Source: Cryobacterium shii (GTDB lineage Bacteria; Actinomycetota; Actinomycetes; Actinomycetales; Microbacteriaceae). Taken from it: a DNA stretch of 39,775 nucleotides. Position numbers and translations under genes: made by a program. The notes under the pieces were generated by a model. That model had not been told where the DNA came from. It saw only the letters and a program-made list of their open reading frames with translations, and searched no databases. Shown here in pieces: positions 16,638 to 25,396 of this stretch (the first letter of the stretch is position 1; the number at the start of each line of letters is the position of its first letter). The DNA is taken from positions 1 through 39,775 of the forward strand of contig NZ_SOFY01000001.1 of NCBI RefSeq assembly GCF_004402595.1, in the 5' to 3' direction.

Positions 16638-17903
16638 TCAGAACGGCGCGTCCTCCGGCAGTAGCGGCGGTGCGGTTCCCGGTGGCCCGGTGGGGAGCAC
16701 CCTGGCCGGCGCGGTGACGAAGTCCCGGCCCGTCGGTGACGTCCAGGTCAGGATGCCGCCCGGCGTCTGGGCCACCTGCCATCGGGTCTCGGATTTCAGG
16801 GCGTGGTTGGCCTTGCAGAGGTGGGCGAGGTTGTCGTGCGCGGTCTGGCCGAGAAGATGCCAGTCGTGGGTGTGGTCGAGTTCGGCTCGCCGCGCCGACT
16901 TGTTGCAGCCGGGGAAGCGGCAGGTCTCGTCTCGGAGCCGCAGGAAGCGGCGCATCCGTTTGGGAACCTTGTATCTGTCGCGCCCGACCGACAGGACGAC
17001 GCCCGTCTCCGGGTGGGTGAGCAGCCGGGTGAAGCTCGGAGCCCGCGAGGCCAGGTCCCGGGCCGTGTCCGGATCGATCGGCCCGTAGCCCTCGAGGTGA
17101 CCGGGTTCCTCGCTGTGTCCGAGGAGCGTCATCACGGAAACGGTGACCTGGACGGTGGCCCGGACTCCGTCGCCGACCCCGGTCGGGGTGACACCGTTGA
17201 TGAGCAGGTCGCTGAGTACATCGGTGCGCACCTGGGTGAGGGTGCGCTGCTCGCCCGGACCCAGAAGGCTGACGGCGATGTCGTTGGCCCGGGTGAAGAT
17301 CGACTGCACGAGCTCGGCCCCGGTGTTCAGATGAAGGGTGGCCATGCCATCGGGTTCGGCCTGCAGCCAGGAGGTGCGTTCCAGGATGGACCGGGCGCGG
17401 CGGCTGGTGATGGTCTCGGGGTGCAGGCGTTCCCGCAGCACCCGGGCCGTGTGCTTGAGCTTGGCCACGGTCTGGTTCTGGGCGGCCGGCAGCAGGGCCT
17501 GTTCGAAGGCGGGCAGGCCGGGGAGAGGGATCGAGCAGGCCTGCCCGATCAGAGTCTGGGCGTGCCGGTAGCTGATCAGCCCGTCCTCCAGCGCCGCCCG
17601 GGTGCCGGGAAGGTTTTCGGTCAGGGCGCGGCTCTCGGCGATCAGGTTGTCCGCGGTGGGCTCGGGCAGGTGCAGCGTCGCGGCGAGCTCGCTGGAGAAC
17701 TCGCGGCGGGCGATCTCGTCGCGGTCCCAGCGGGAGTGCGGGCCGAGCGGGATCTCCGCGGCGTGGGCTTCGCTGAACCGGCGGGCCTCATCGACGGCGG
17801 CGGCTCGCACCGCGTGGTTCCGGGCGATCACCCGGTCGGCCGCCGCGACGGCGTCGAAGAGGAGACCGAGTTGCTTCTGGGTGGTGCCGACCGAAGTGGA
17901 CAT
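16638..17903 (-). CDS. DUF222 and HNH endonuclease domain protein (13E12 type)
   Basis: The 421-aa protein has an N-terminal helical DUF222 region (about 30-290) and a C-terminal HNH motif: ETCRFPGCNKSARRAELDHT followed by HDWHLLGQTAHDNLAHLC and a K-NHALK ending. This matches the 13E12 repeat family, abundant in Actinobacteria and often present in several copies per genome. The role is unclear; some are suspected to be mobile or linked to DNA processing. The domain is full length with zinc-binding cysteines intact. It is divergent from lepA, with a palindromic repeat between them. Confidence 0.9.
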   Translation of the reverse strand: MSTSVGTTQKQLGLLFDAVAAADRVIARNHAVRAAAVDEARRFSEAHAAEIPLGPHSRWDRDEIARREFSSELAATLHLPEPTADNLIAESRALTENLPGTRAALEDGLISYRHAQTLIGQACSIPLPGLPAFEQALLPAAQNQTVAKLKHTARVLRERLHPETITSRRARSILERTSWLQAEPDGMATLHLNTGAELVQSIFTRANDIAVSLLGPGEQRTLTQVRTDVLSDLLINGVTPTGVGDGVRATVQVTVSVMTLLGHSEEPGHLEGYGPIDPDTARDLASRAPSFTRLLTHPETGVVLSVGRDRYKVPKRMRRFLRLRDETCRFPGCNKSARRAELDHTHDWHLLGQTAHDNLAHLCKANHALKSETRWQVAQTPGGILTWTSPTGRDFVTAPARVLPTGPPGTAPPLLPEDAPF

Positions 17904-17978
17904 GACAGCAGGCTAGGTGCAGCCACCGACAGTCCTGACTAAAGCGCACGCCTGACGGGGCGGATGGCGCTCCTTCCT

Positions 17979-18065
17979 GAACGAATTCGACGGAGATTCT
18001 GACCGAAACCGCTCGGAACGCACCGAAAAAGGTTTGCGACAAGAGAATCTCCGTCGAATTGGTTC
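17979..18065. repeat. 87-bp palindromic repeat, copy 1
   Basis: Arms at 17979-18000 and 18044-18065 are inverted repeats of 22 bp with one mismatch, sharing the core AATTCGACGGAGATT. The central region is about 43 bp. A second element of identical total length and nearly identical arms lies at 21911-21997. This copy is between the divergent DUF222-HNH gene and lepA, 53 bp before the lepA start. It looks like a small non-autonomous inverted-repeat element (MITE or REP/BIME-like). Confidence 0.85.
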
Positions 18066-18118
18066 GCCGGTGCCGGGCGAAACCGGGAACCAGCCAGCTA
18101 TGGGAGAATTGCCAGACC

Positions 18119-19972
18119 ATGTCACCGAGACCCCTCACGGCGCTTGAACCGGCCGCCACCCCGCCCGAGTTCATCCGTAACTTCTGCATCATTGCCCACA
18201 TCGACCACGGCAAGTCCACCCTGGCCGACCGGATGCTGCAGATCACCGGCGTCGTCGACGACCGGTCGATGCGCGCCCAATACCTGGACCGGATGGATAT
18301 CGAGCGCGAGCGCGGCATCACCATCAAGAGCCAGGCCGTGCGCATGCCGTGGGAGCTCGACGGCCAGACCTACGCCCTGAACATGATCGACACCCCCGGC
18401 CACGTGGACTTCACCTACGAGGTGTCCCGCAGCCTGGCCGCGTGCGAGGGAGCCATCCTCCTCGTCGACGCCGCGCAGGGGATCGAGGCCCAGACCCTGG
18501 CCAACCTGTACCTGGCGCTGGAGAACGACCTCACGATCATCCCGGTGCTGAACAAGATCGACCTGCCGGCCGCCGACCCCGACAAGTACGCGAAGGAGCT
18601 CGCCAGCCTGATCGGCGGCAGCCCCGACGACGTGCTCCGGGTCTCCGGCAAGACCGGCGTGGGCGTCGCGGAACTGCTCGACCGGGCCACCAGCCTCATC
18701 CCCGCCCCGGTCGGCGACCCCAACGCCGCGGCCCGCGCGATGATCTTCGACTCGGTCTACGACAGCTACCGCGGCGTCGTCACCTACGTGCGCATGATCG
18801 ACGGCAAGCTCAATCCGCGCGAGAAGATCCAGATGATGTCGACCCGTGCGACGCACGAGATCCTCGAGATCGGCGTCACCTCGCCCGAACCGACGGTCAG
18901 CAAGGGACTCGGCGTCGGCGAGGTCGGCTACCTGATCACCGGCGTGAAGGACGTGCGCCAGTCGAAGGTCGGCGATACGGTCACCACGGCCCTCCGGCCC
19001 GCCACGGTGGCTCTGCCCGGCTACACCGAGCCCAAGCCCATGGTGTACTCGGGCCTGTACCCGATCGACGGCAGCGACTACCCGGCCCTGCGGGAGGCCC
19101 TCGACAAGCTCAAGCTTTCCGACGCGTCCCTGGTCTACGAGCCCGAGACATCCGTCGCCCTCGGTTTTGGGTTTCGTTGCGGTTTCCTCGGCCTGCTGCA
19201 CCTTGAAATCATCACCGAGCGGCTCGACCGCGAATTCGGGCTCGACCTGATCACCACCGCGCCCAGCGTGATCTACGAGGTCACCACCGACGACAAGAAG
19301 ACCGTCACGGTCACCAATCCGAGCGAGTTCCCGAACGGCAAGATCGCCAAGGTCGAGGAACCGATCGTGAAGGCCGCCATCCTCGCCCCCAAGGACTACG
19401 TCGGCGTGATCATGGAACTCTGCCAGAGCCGCCGCGGCACCCTCCTCGGCATGGACTACCTCGGTGAGGACCGGGTCGAGATCCGTTACACGATGCCCCT
19501 CGGCGAGATCGTGTTCGACTTCTTCGACAACCTCAAGAGCCGCACCGCCGGCTACGGATCCCTCGACTACGAGCCGATCGGCTCGCAGGAGGCCGACCTG
19601 GTCAAGGTCGACATCCTGCTGCAGGGCGAACAGGTCGACGCGTTCAGCGCGATCGTGCACCGCGACAAGGCCTACGACTACGGGGTCCTGATGACCGGAC
19701 GCCTCCGGAAGCTCATCCCCAGGCAGCAGTTCGACGTGCCCATCCAGGCCGCGATCGGCGCCCGCATCATCGCCCGCGAATCCATCAGCGCCATCCGCAA
19801 GGACGTTCTCGCCAAGTGCTACGGCGGCGATATCTCCCGCAAGCGCAAGCTGCTCGAGAAGCAGAAAGAGGGCAAGAAGCGCATGAAGATGGTCGGCCGG
19901 GTCGAGGTGCCGCAGGAGGCCTTCATCGCCGCACTGTCCGGCGACGAGCCCGCCAAGAAAGAGAAGAAGTAA
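18119..19972 (+). CDS. lepA: Elongation factor 4 (LepA) GTPase
   Basis: The 617-aa translational GTPase has [18 protein letters not shown] (G1), the switch I region [16 protein letters not shown] (G3), [10 protein letters not shown] (G4) and the LepA-specific C-terminal domain ending in [17 protein letters not shown]. LepA back-translocates or remodels stalled ribosomes and is linked to 30S assembly. The ATG at 18119 is chosen because homology starts shortly after it; GGGAGA lies 11 bases upstream. The DUF1990 gene and hemW follow closely, and lepA next to hemW is conserved in Actinobacteria. Confidence 0.97.
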   Translation: MSPRPLTALEPAATPPEFIRNFCIIAHIDHGKSTLADRMLQITGVVDDRSMRAQYLDRMDIERERGITIKSQAVRMPWELDGQTYALNMIDTPGHVDFTYEVSRSLAACEGAILLVDAAQGIEAQTLANLYLALENDLTIIPVLNKIDLPAADPDKYAKELASLIGGSPDDVLRVSGKTGVGVAELLDRATSLIPAPVGDPNAAARAMIFDSVYDSYRGVVTYVRMIDGKLNPREKIQMMSTRATHEILEIGVTSPEPTVSKGLGVGEVGYLITGVKDVRQSKVGDTVTTALRPATVALPGYTEPKPMVYSGLYPIDGSDYPALREALDKLKLSDASLVYEPETSVALGFGFRCGFLGLLHLEIITERLDREFGLDLITTAPSVIYEVTTDDKKTVTVTNPSEFPNGKIAKVEEPIVKAAILAPKDYVGVIMELCQSRRGTLLGMDYLGEDRVEIRYTMPLGEIVFDFFDNLKSRTAGYGSLDYEPIGSQEADLVKVDILLQGEQVDAFSAIVHRDKAYDYGVLMTGRLRKLIPRQQFDVPIQAAIGARIIARESISAIRKDVLAKCYGGDISRKRKLLEKQKEGKKRMKMVGRVEVPQEAFIAALSGDEPAKKEKK

Positions 19973-19976
19973 ACGG

Positions 19977-20624
19977 ATGCGCCGCGCCACCTTCACCGAC
20001 ACCGCCGTCACCTACGCGTCCATCGGCGGCACCCTCGCGCCCGACCTTCTCCGGTACCCGCCCAAGGGCTACCGGCCGATCGTGCGCAGCGTTCGTCTCG
20101 GCAGCGGCGCGGACCGCTTCCAGCTGGCCTCGAAGTCACTGATGACCTGGGGCCTGCAGCGGGGCAGCGGCATGACCGTGACCGATCTGCAGGGCGGCAC
20201 GGGCGAGCAGTACACCGGGTTGGTCTTCGGCGCCGACGGGCAGGCCGTCCGCGACCAGAAGCAGCCCGCCGACGAGGCCACGTTCGCCGAGGACGGCACC
20301 CCGTACATCGTCAACGGCATGTCCGCGCACCTCTCGGTCAAGGTCGGCCCGTTCACCATCGACGCCCCGGTGCGCGTGGTCTACGTGGTCGACGAGCCCG
20401 ACCAGGTCGGCTTCGCCTACGGCACCATGGCCGGGCACCCGGAGAGCGGCGAGGAGTCCTTCATCGTCGACCACCGGGAGGACGACTCCGTCTGGCTCAC
20501 CATCCGGGCTTTTTCCCGCCCCAGCACCTGGTTCTACCGCTTGGGCGCGCCGGTGCTGCGGCTGCAGCAGGCGAAGTTCACGAAGCGCTACCTGCGGGCG
20601 CTGCACCCGATCGGCGGGGCATAG
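19977..20624 (+). CDS. DUF1990 family protein
   Basis: The 215-aa protein matches the DUF1990 pattern: an N-terminal GYRPIVRSVRLGSGADRFQL segment, a central strand block (VRVVYVVDEPDQVGFAYGTM), and GHPESGEESFIVDHREDDSV with a final helix RLQQAKFTKRYLRAL. The fold resembles a START-like small-molecule or lipid-binding barrel, but no activity is established. It starts four bases after the lepA stop and ends four bases before the hemW start, so it is clearly part of that operon. Confidence 0.85.
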   Translation: MRRATFTDTAVTYASIGGTLAPDLLRYPPKGYRPIVRSVRLGSGADRFQLASKSLMTWGLQRGSGMTVTDLQGGTGEQYTGLVFGADGQAVRDQKQPADEATFAEDGTPYIVNGMSAHLSVKVGPFTIDAPVRVVYVVDEPDQVGFAYGTMAGHPESGEESFIVDHREDDSVWLTIRAFSRPSTWFYRLGAPVLRLQQAKFTKRYLRALHPIGGA

Positions 20625-20628
20625 GCCC

Positions 20629-21855
20629 GTGGGCAGTGCCCTTCCCCTCGGCGACCCCGCACCCCGCGACGGCCTGCTGCCGGCCACGGCCGCGCACCGG
20701 GCCGCGGACCGCGACTTCGGCGTCTACCTGCACGTGCCCTTCTGCCGGGTGCGCTGCGGCTACTGCGACTTCAACACCTACACCGCCACCGAGCTGAGGG
20801 GCGCGTCCCAAAATGACTACGCCGGCCAGGCGATCAGCGAGGTCGAGGCGGCCGGCGGCATCCTCGAGGCATCCGGCGTGCCCGCGCGCCCGGCGGCGAC
20901 CGTCTTCTTCGGCGGAGGCACCCCGACCCTGCTCCCGGCCGCCGACCTGATCCGGATGCTGCAGGCCGTGCGTTCCACCTGGGGCCTGGCCCCGGGGGCC
21001 GAGGTGACCACGGAGGCGAACCCCGACTCCGTTGATGCCGCCTACCTCGCCACCCTCGCCGACGCCGGCTTCACCCGGGTGTCCTTCGGCATGCAGTCCG
21101 CCGTGCCGAGCGTGCTCGCCACCCTGGAACGCACCCATGATCCCGAGCGGGTGCCGCTCGTCGTGCAGTGGGCCCGCGACGCCGACCTCGACGTGTCCCT
21201 GGACCTGATCTACGGCACACCGGGGGAGACCCTGCTCGACTGGCGCACCAGCCTCGAACACGCCATCGCGCTGGCCCCCACCCACATCAGCGCCTACTCC
21301 CTGATCGTCGAGGAAGGCACCAAACTGGCCCGCCAGATCAAACGCGGCGAGCTGGTGCCGGTCGACGAGGACATGCAGGCCGAGTTCTACGAACTGGCCG
21401 ACGAACTACTCGCCGCCGCCGGGTACGGCTGGTACGAGGTCAGCAACTGGGCCACGGATGACGCGCACCGCTCCCGGCACAACCTCGCCTACTGGCGCAG
21501 CCAGGACTGGTGGGGCGTCGGGCCGGGCGCCCACAGCCACATCGGCGGGGTGCGCTGGTGGAACGTCAAGCATCCGTCGGCGTACGCCGACCGCATCCGG
21601 GCCGGGGATTCACCGGCGGCCGGGCGCGAAACCCTGGACGCGGCGACCCGCGAAGTGGAACGGGTGCTGCTGCGCACCCGCATCCGTGAGGGCATCCGGA
21701 TCGACACGCTCACCCCGCTCGGGCGCCGGGAGGTCGCCGGACTGATCGCCGACGAACTGATCGACGCCCGGGCCGCCCTCGGCGGAACGGTCGAGTTGAC
21801 CCTGCGGGGACGCCTGCTGGCGGATGCGGTCGTGCGCCGCCTCCTCGCCGACTGA
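20629..21855 (+). CDS. hemW: Radical SAM heme chaperone HemW
   Basis: The 408-aa protein has the radical SAM cluster motif PFCRVRCGYCDFNT (CxxxCxxC) and the HemW-specific FFGGGTPTLL, TTEANPDSV, RVSFGMQSA and the later HNLAYWRSQDWWGVGPGAHS. HemW (formerly HemN-like) inserts heme into target enzymes and is not the coproporphyrinogen dehydrogenase. The GTG at 20629 is four bases after the DUF1990 stop. The last codons belong to a 21-bp sequence repeated in tandem just after the gene. Confidence 0.94.
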   Translation: MGSALPLGDPAPRDGLLPATAAHRAADRDFGVYLHVPFCRVRCGYCDFNTYTATELRGASQNDYAGQAISEVEAAGGILEASGVPARPAATVFFGGGTPTLLPAADLIRMLQAVRSTWGLAPGAEVTTEANPDSVDAAYLATLADAGFTRVSFGMQSAVPSVLATLERTHDPERVPLVVQWARDADLDVSLDLIYGTPGETLLDWRTSLEHAIALAPTHISAYSLIVEEGTKLARQIKRGELVPVDEDMQAEFYELADELLAAAGYGWYEVSNWATDDAHRSRHNLAYWRSQDWWGVGPGAHSHIGGVRWWNVKHPSAYADRIRAGDSPAAGRETLDAATREVERVLLRTRIREGIRIDTLTPLGRREVAGLIADELIDARAALGGTVELTLRGRLLADAVVRRLLAD

Positions 21856-21896
21856 CGGGCGCACCCACTGCCGCGCTGACGGGCGCACCCACTGCC
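21852..21896. repeat. 21-bp tandem duplication spanning the hemW stop
   Basis: A 21-bp sequence starting CTGACGGGCG occurs at 21852-21872 and 21876-21896 (24-bp period). The first copy includes the hemW TGA. It looks like a local duplication in the 3' untranslated region. Confidence 0.8.
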
Positions 21897-21910
21897 CTCA
21901 GCCCGTCCTG

Positions 21911-21997
21911 GAACCAATTCGACGGAGATTTTGCCGGAATCGGGGCCGAACAGCCCGCATCCGTGTTTTTAAATCAAAATCTCCGTCGAATTGGCTC
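21911..21997. repeat. 87-bp palindromic repeat, copy 2
   Basis: Arms at 21911-21933 and 21975-21997 are 23-bp inverted repeats with one mismatch, with the same core AATTCGACGGAGATT as copy 1. The 41-bp centre is only partly similar to that of copy 1. It sits between convergent hemW and the first DUF4870 gene, where its hairpin could act as a terminator. Copy 1 lies between divergent genes, so termination does not explain both. Confidence 0.85.
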
Positions 21998-22030
21998 GGG
22001 GCGACCAGTGTCTGCCGCTAGTGACTGGCC

Positions 22031-22411
22031 CTAGTTGACGAACTTGATCGTCAACGGGTAGGTGTAGTACTCGCCCTTGTTGGCGGCGAGGGCGGCCATG
22101 ATGCCGAACACGATGTTCAGGATGCCCGCTGCGGCGAGAATGAGGAACCCGACCAGGATGATGGTCAGGAGCCCCCCGACGGTGTACGCGATCAACAACG
22201 TGATCTGGAAGTTCAGCGCCGTGGCCGTGTGCGCCCGGATGAACGGGCCGCGATCCTTGAGCACGATGTAGCCGATCAGGGCGGGCAGGAAATTGAACAG
22301 GATCCCGCCGATGTGGATCAGGGTGGCCCACAGTTTCTCGTCGGCGGGGTTCATCTGGCTCGCGGCCTGGTACTGGCCGGCGGGCGGTTGCGGTGGGGTG
22401 GACTCGGACAT
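22031..22411 (-). CDS. DUF4870 membrane protein, copy A
   Basis: The 126-aa protein has a Pro/Gln-rich soluble N-terminus and then the DUF4870 (Tic20-like) helices: [40 protein letters not shown], and a third hydrophobic region near LIILAAAGILNIVFGIMAAL, ending in YYTYPLTIKFVN. The family is widespread but without a defined function. It is the downstream member of a tandem paralogous pair on the minus strand; the two share the [10 protein letters not shown] core and the Y-YPxxxxxxx ending. Confidence 0.88.
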   Translation of the reverse strand: MSESTPPQPPAGQYQAASQMNPADEKLWATLIHIGGILFNFLPALIGYIVLKDRGPFIRAHTATALNFQITLLIAYTVGGLLTIILVGFLILAAAGILNIVFGIMAALAANKGEYYTYPLTIKFVN

Positions 22412-22452
22412 TCGTGCTCCTTCTGACTGTTCTGGCTGGTGCCGGGCTACGG

Positions 22453-22572
22453 GATCAAGCGGCTACCGATCAAGCGGCTACCGATCAAGCGGCTACCGAT
22501 CAAGCGGCTACCGATCAAGCGGCTACCGATCAAGCGGCTACCGATCAAGCGGTTACCGATCAAGCGGCTACT
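22453..22572. repeat. 15-bp minisatellite, eight units
   Basis: GATCAAGCGGCTACC is repeated head to tail from 22453, with units starting every 15 bp up to 22558. The unit at 22543 has one substitution (GGTTACC) and the last unit has a changed final base. The array lies between the two DUF4870 genes, and its last unit overlaps the stop codon of copy B. The end of that gene contains a diverged 16-bp version of the unit, so the array probably grew from the gene's 3' end by slippage. Confidence 0.95.
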
Positions 22573-23014
22573 TGATCAAGTGAAGGGCGTAGGGGTACTG
22601 GTAGTGCGTTCCCTCCCTGGCCTTCTGGAATCCGAGGATGGAGAGGACGACCCCGACGATGTAGAGCGCCCAGGCGAGGATGCCGATGACGCCCCCGAGG
22701 CCGAAGGTGAGGAAGCCGATCACGTTGGCGACCAAGTTGATGGCGAAATAACCGATCAGGAGCGTGATCTGAAAGTTGAGCGCTTCCTTCGCCTCGACGT
22801 TGGTGAAGCGGCCGCGGTCCTTGAAGACCAGCCAGATAATGAGTGACGGCGCAAAGCTCAGGATGCCGCCGAGGTGCGCGAGGGACGCCCACTGCCGGTC
22901 TTCCGCCTCCGTCAGGGGTGCCGCAGCGGTCGGAGCAGCGGGCTGGTACGGAGGCTGCGGCGGCCGCTGTCCCCAGTTCGAATCGTCGGGTGTTGGCTCA
23001 GTGGAATTGCTCAT
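22568..23014 (-). CDS. DUF4870 membrane protein, copy B
   Basis: This is a 148-aa paralogue of the neighbour at 22031-22411. A Pro-rich soluble head (about 45 residues) precedes [40 protein letters not shown] and a glycine-rich hydrophobic segment ([20 protein letters not shown]), with the same [17 protein letters not shown] ending. Three to four membrane helices are predicted by eye. The function is unknown. The stop codon lies inside the last unit of a 15-bp tandem array, so expansion could in principle alter the C-terminus or the spacing to the next gene. Confidence 0.88.
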   Translation of the reverse strand: MSNSTEPTPDDSNWGQRPPQPPYQPAAPTAAAPLTEAEDRQWASLAHLGGILSFAPSLIIWLVFKDRGRFTNVEAKEALNFQITLLIGYFAINLVANVIGFLTFGLGGVIGILAWALYIVGVVLSILGFQKAREGTHYQYPYALHLIK

Positions 23015-23111
23015 GATCGTGCCTTTCGATGCACAGGGGGGACGCTTGTTACATGCCTAAGGTACTGCCGTCAATCATGCGGGAGCAATGGGGAACCACA
23101 GCCGGTCGCGG

Positions 23112-23143
23112 TATGATTGGCAGTCTCATACGAAGAGTGCCAG
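23112..23143 (+). promoter_or_regulatory. hrcA promoter -10 and degenerate CIRCE operator
   Basis: TTGGCAGTC (23117-23125), nine bases, then GAGTGCCAG (23135-23143) matches the CIRCE layout TTAGCACTC-N9-GAGTGCTAA with a few changes. TATGAT at 23112-23117 is a good -10 box that abuts the operator. HrcA bound here would block initiation of its own operon. The right arm is closer to consensus than the left. Confidence 0.75.
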
Positions 23144-23180
23144 TGCACTGCGCTCAGGATGAACGGGAGGAGGCGACAAC

Positions 23181-24203
23181 ATGGTGTCTGACCGCGGCCT
23201 CGAAGTTCTGCGCGTGATCGTTCAAGACTACGTCGCCTCCCGCGAGCCGGTCGGCTCCAAATCGATCGTCGACCGGCACTCTTTCGGAGTTTCGGCGGCC
23301 ACGATCCGCAACGACATGGCCCTCCTCGAAGAGGAAGAGTTGATCGCGGCCCCGCACACCTCGTCCGGCCGCATCCCGACCGACAAGGGCTACCGCCTCT
23401 TCGTCGACCACCTGGCCGACCTGCGTCCGCTGTCCGCGGCGCAGCGCCAGGCGATCGAGACCTTCCTCGGCCAGTCCGCTGACCTCGACGAGGTTCTGGC
23501 GCGAAGCGTGCGCCTGCTCTCCCACCTGACCCACCAGGTGGCCCTGGTGCAGTATCCCTCGCTGTCCCGCGCGAAGGTGCGCCACGTCGAATTGGTGCCC
23601 CTGTCCGAGACGCGCCTGCTCTCGGTGCTGATCACGGATGCCGGCCGGGTCGAGCAACGCATCGTGGACCTGCCCCGGCAGCTCGACGAGCCCGTTCTGG
23701 CCGAACTCCGCACCCGCCTGAACCACGCCCTGGTCGGACTCAGCATGAGCGAGGCCGCCGCCGCCCTGACCGGAGCCGGCGTGCTCGGACCGTTCGAGCA
23801 GCAGGAAGCCGTCGACCTGATCACCGGAACCCTGCACGACCAGGTCGGGGCCAACCGGCAGGACCGGCTGGTGATGGCCGGGGCGGCCAACCTCGTCCGC
23901 ACCGAGGAAGACTTCACCGGCAGCATCTACCCGGTGCTCGAGGCCATCGAGGAGCAGGTCGTGCTGCTGCGCCTGTTCGGTGAGATGGCCACCGACCAGC
24001 ACGGTGTGTCCGTCAGCATCGGCCGGGAGAACGCGCCGTTCGGGCTGGCCGAGACATCCGTTCTCACCAGCGGCTACTCGTCGCAGGGTGGCAACCTGGC
24101 CCGCCTCGGCGTGCTCGGCCCGACCCGGATGGACTACTCCAACAACATGGCGGCCGTGCGCGCGGTCGCCCGCTACCTTTCACGCCTACTCGGCGAGAAT
24201 TGA
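23181..24203 (+). CDS. hrcA: Heat-inducible repressor HrcA
   Basis: HrcA represses heat-shock genes through CIRCE. The 340-aa protein has the N-terminal winged helix ([20 protein letters not shown] with [21 protein letters not shown] recognition region), the [20 protein letters not shown] segment and the C-terminal GAF-like domain ending in [20 protein letters not shown]. The ATG has GGAGGAG about eight bases upstream. A degenerate CIRCE operator lies 38-64 bp before the start, which points to autoregulation, and dnaJ follows 65 bp downstream, the common hrcA-dnaJ order. Confidence 0.96.
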   Translation: MVSDRGLEVLRVIVQDYVASREPVGSKSIVDRHSFGVSAATIRNDMALLEEEELIAAPHTSSGRIPTDKGYRLFVDHLADLRPLSAAQRQAIETFLGQSADLDEVLARSVRLLSHLTHQVALVQYPSLSRAKVRHVELVPLSETRLLSVLITDAGRVEQRIVDLPRQLDEPVLAELRTRLNHALVGLSMSEAAAALTGAGVLGPFEQQEAVDLITGTLHDQVGANRQDRLVMAGAANLVRTEEDFTGSIYPVLEAIEEQVVLLRLFGEMATDQHGVSVSIGRENAPFGLAETSVLTSGYSSQGGNLARLGVLGPTRMDYSNNMAAVRAVARYLSRLLGEN

Positions 24204-24268
24204 CCAGTTCCCCGGGCCGAGAAGCCGGGGGAGCACCACGTATCAGAACATATCGAGGAGAGCCAGCT

Positions 24269-25390
24269 TTGGCTGACCATTACGAAGTACTCGGCGTTGC
24301 ACGCGACGCCACCACCGACGAGATCAAGAAGGCGTACCGCAAGCTCGCCCGGCAGCTGCACCCCGACGTGAACCCGGGCGCGGACGCGTCGGAGCGGTTC
24401 AAATCCGTGACGCACGCCTACGACGTGCTGAGCGACGCGAAGCAGCGCGACAACTACGACCGCGGCGGGAACGGCCGCTCCGGCGGCGGCAACGGGTACG
24501 CCGACGCCAACTTCGGCAACTTCGGGGACATCTTCGAGACCTTCTTCGGCGGAGGCGGAGGCGGCGGCACCCGCGGCCCGAGGTCCCGCCGGGAGCGCGG
24601 CCAGGATGCACTGGTCCGGGTCGAACTCGACCTCGACGAGGTCATCTTCGGCACCCACCGTGAGCTCGAGGTGGACACCGCCATCGTCTGCACCAGCTGC
24701 AGCGGCACCTGCTGCCAGCCGGGCACGTCGCCCGTCACCTGCGACATCTGCCACGGCACCGGCAACATCCAGCGTGCCGTCCGGTCGCTGCTGGGCAACG
24801 TCATGACCAACAGCCCCTGCGGTTCCTGCCGCGGCTACGGCACGATCATCGCGACCCCCTGCGTCACCTGCCAGGGCCAGGGCCGCGTGCGCGCGCGCCG
24901 CACGGTGCCCGTCGACATCCCGGCCGGCGTCGACACCGGGCTGCGCCTGCAGATGCCCGGCAGCGGCGAGGCCGGCCCGGCCGGCGGCCCCAACGGCGAC
25001 CTGTACCTCGAGATGAAGGTGCGCCACCACGACGTCTTCAGCCGCGACGGCGACGACCTGCTCGCCACCCTCGAGGTGCCGATGACGGATGCGATCCTGG
25101 GCACCACCGCCACGGTGAAGGCCCTCGACGGGGACATCGAGGTCGAGATCAAGCCCGGTATGCAGAGCGCGGAGGTCATCACGATCAAGGAGCGCGGGGT
25201 GACTCGCCTGCGCGGGAACGGGCGCGGCGACCTGAAGATCGGCGTGCACGTGACCACCCCGACGCGCCTGGACCACAAGGAACGCGAACTGATCGAAGCG
25301 TTCGCGGCCCGGCACAAGGCCCCCGCGCCGGCGCTCAGCGCCTTCCAGCAGGGCTTGTTCGCCAAGCTCCGCGATCGGTTCCGCGGCTAG
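24269..25390 (+). CDS. dnaJ: Chaperone DnaJ
   Basis: The 373-aa co-chaperone has a J domain ([20 protein letters not shown], the HPD motif in [10 protein letters not shown]), a Gly-rich linker ([10 protein letters not shown]), a zinc-binding region and a C-terminal substrate domain. The zinc motifs are [24 protein letters not shown] and CVTCQGQG; the first and third depart from the strict CxxCxGxG form but keep their cysteine pairs. The TTG start at 24269 is preceded by GAGGAG eight bases upstream and gives the usual first residues. It forms an operon with hrcA and rsmE. Confidence 0.95.
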   Translation: MADHYEVLGVARDATTDEIKKAYRKLARQLHPDVNPGADASERFKSVTHAYDVLSDAKQRDNYDRGGNGRSGGGNGYADANFGNFGDIFETFFGGGGGGGTRGPRSRRERGQDALVRVELDLDEVIFGTHRELEVDTAIVCTSCSGTCCQPGTSPVTCDICHGTGNIQRAVRSLLGNVMTNSPCGSCRGYGTIIATPCVTCQGQGRVRARRTVPVDIPAGVDTGLRLQMPGSGEAGPAGGPNGDLYLEMKVRHHDVFSRDGDDLLATLEVPMTDAILGTTATVKALDGDIEVEIKPGMQSAEVITIKERGVTRLRGNGRGDLKIGVHVTTPTRLDHKERELIEAFAARHKAPAPALSAFQQGLFAKLRDRFRG

Positions 25391-25396
25391 GCGTCC

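Noticed and set aside
18122-20011. 629-codon open frame on the minus strand opposite lepA
   Set aside because: It is antisense to lepA, low complexity (Gly, Val, Asp, His rich) and arises from the high GC content of the true gene.
22453-22572. Short regular repeats resembling a CRISPR array
   Set aside because: Units are directly adjacent with no spacers, only 15 bp long, and no cas genes are present. It is a tandem minisatellite.
22439-22846. Plus-strand frame reading IKRLP repeats
   Set aside because: It is the translation of the 15-bp array followed by antisense of the DUF4870 gene; no start signal or homology.
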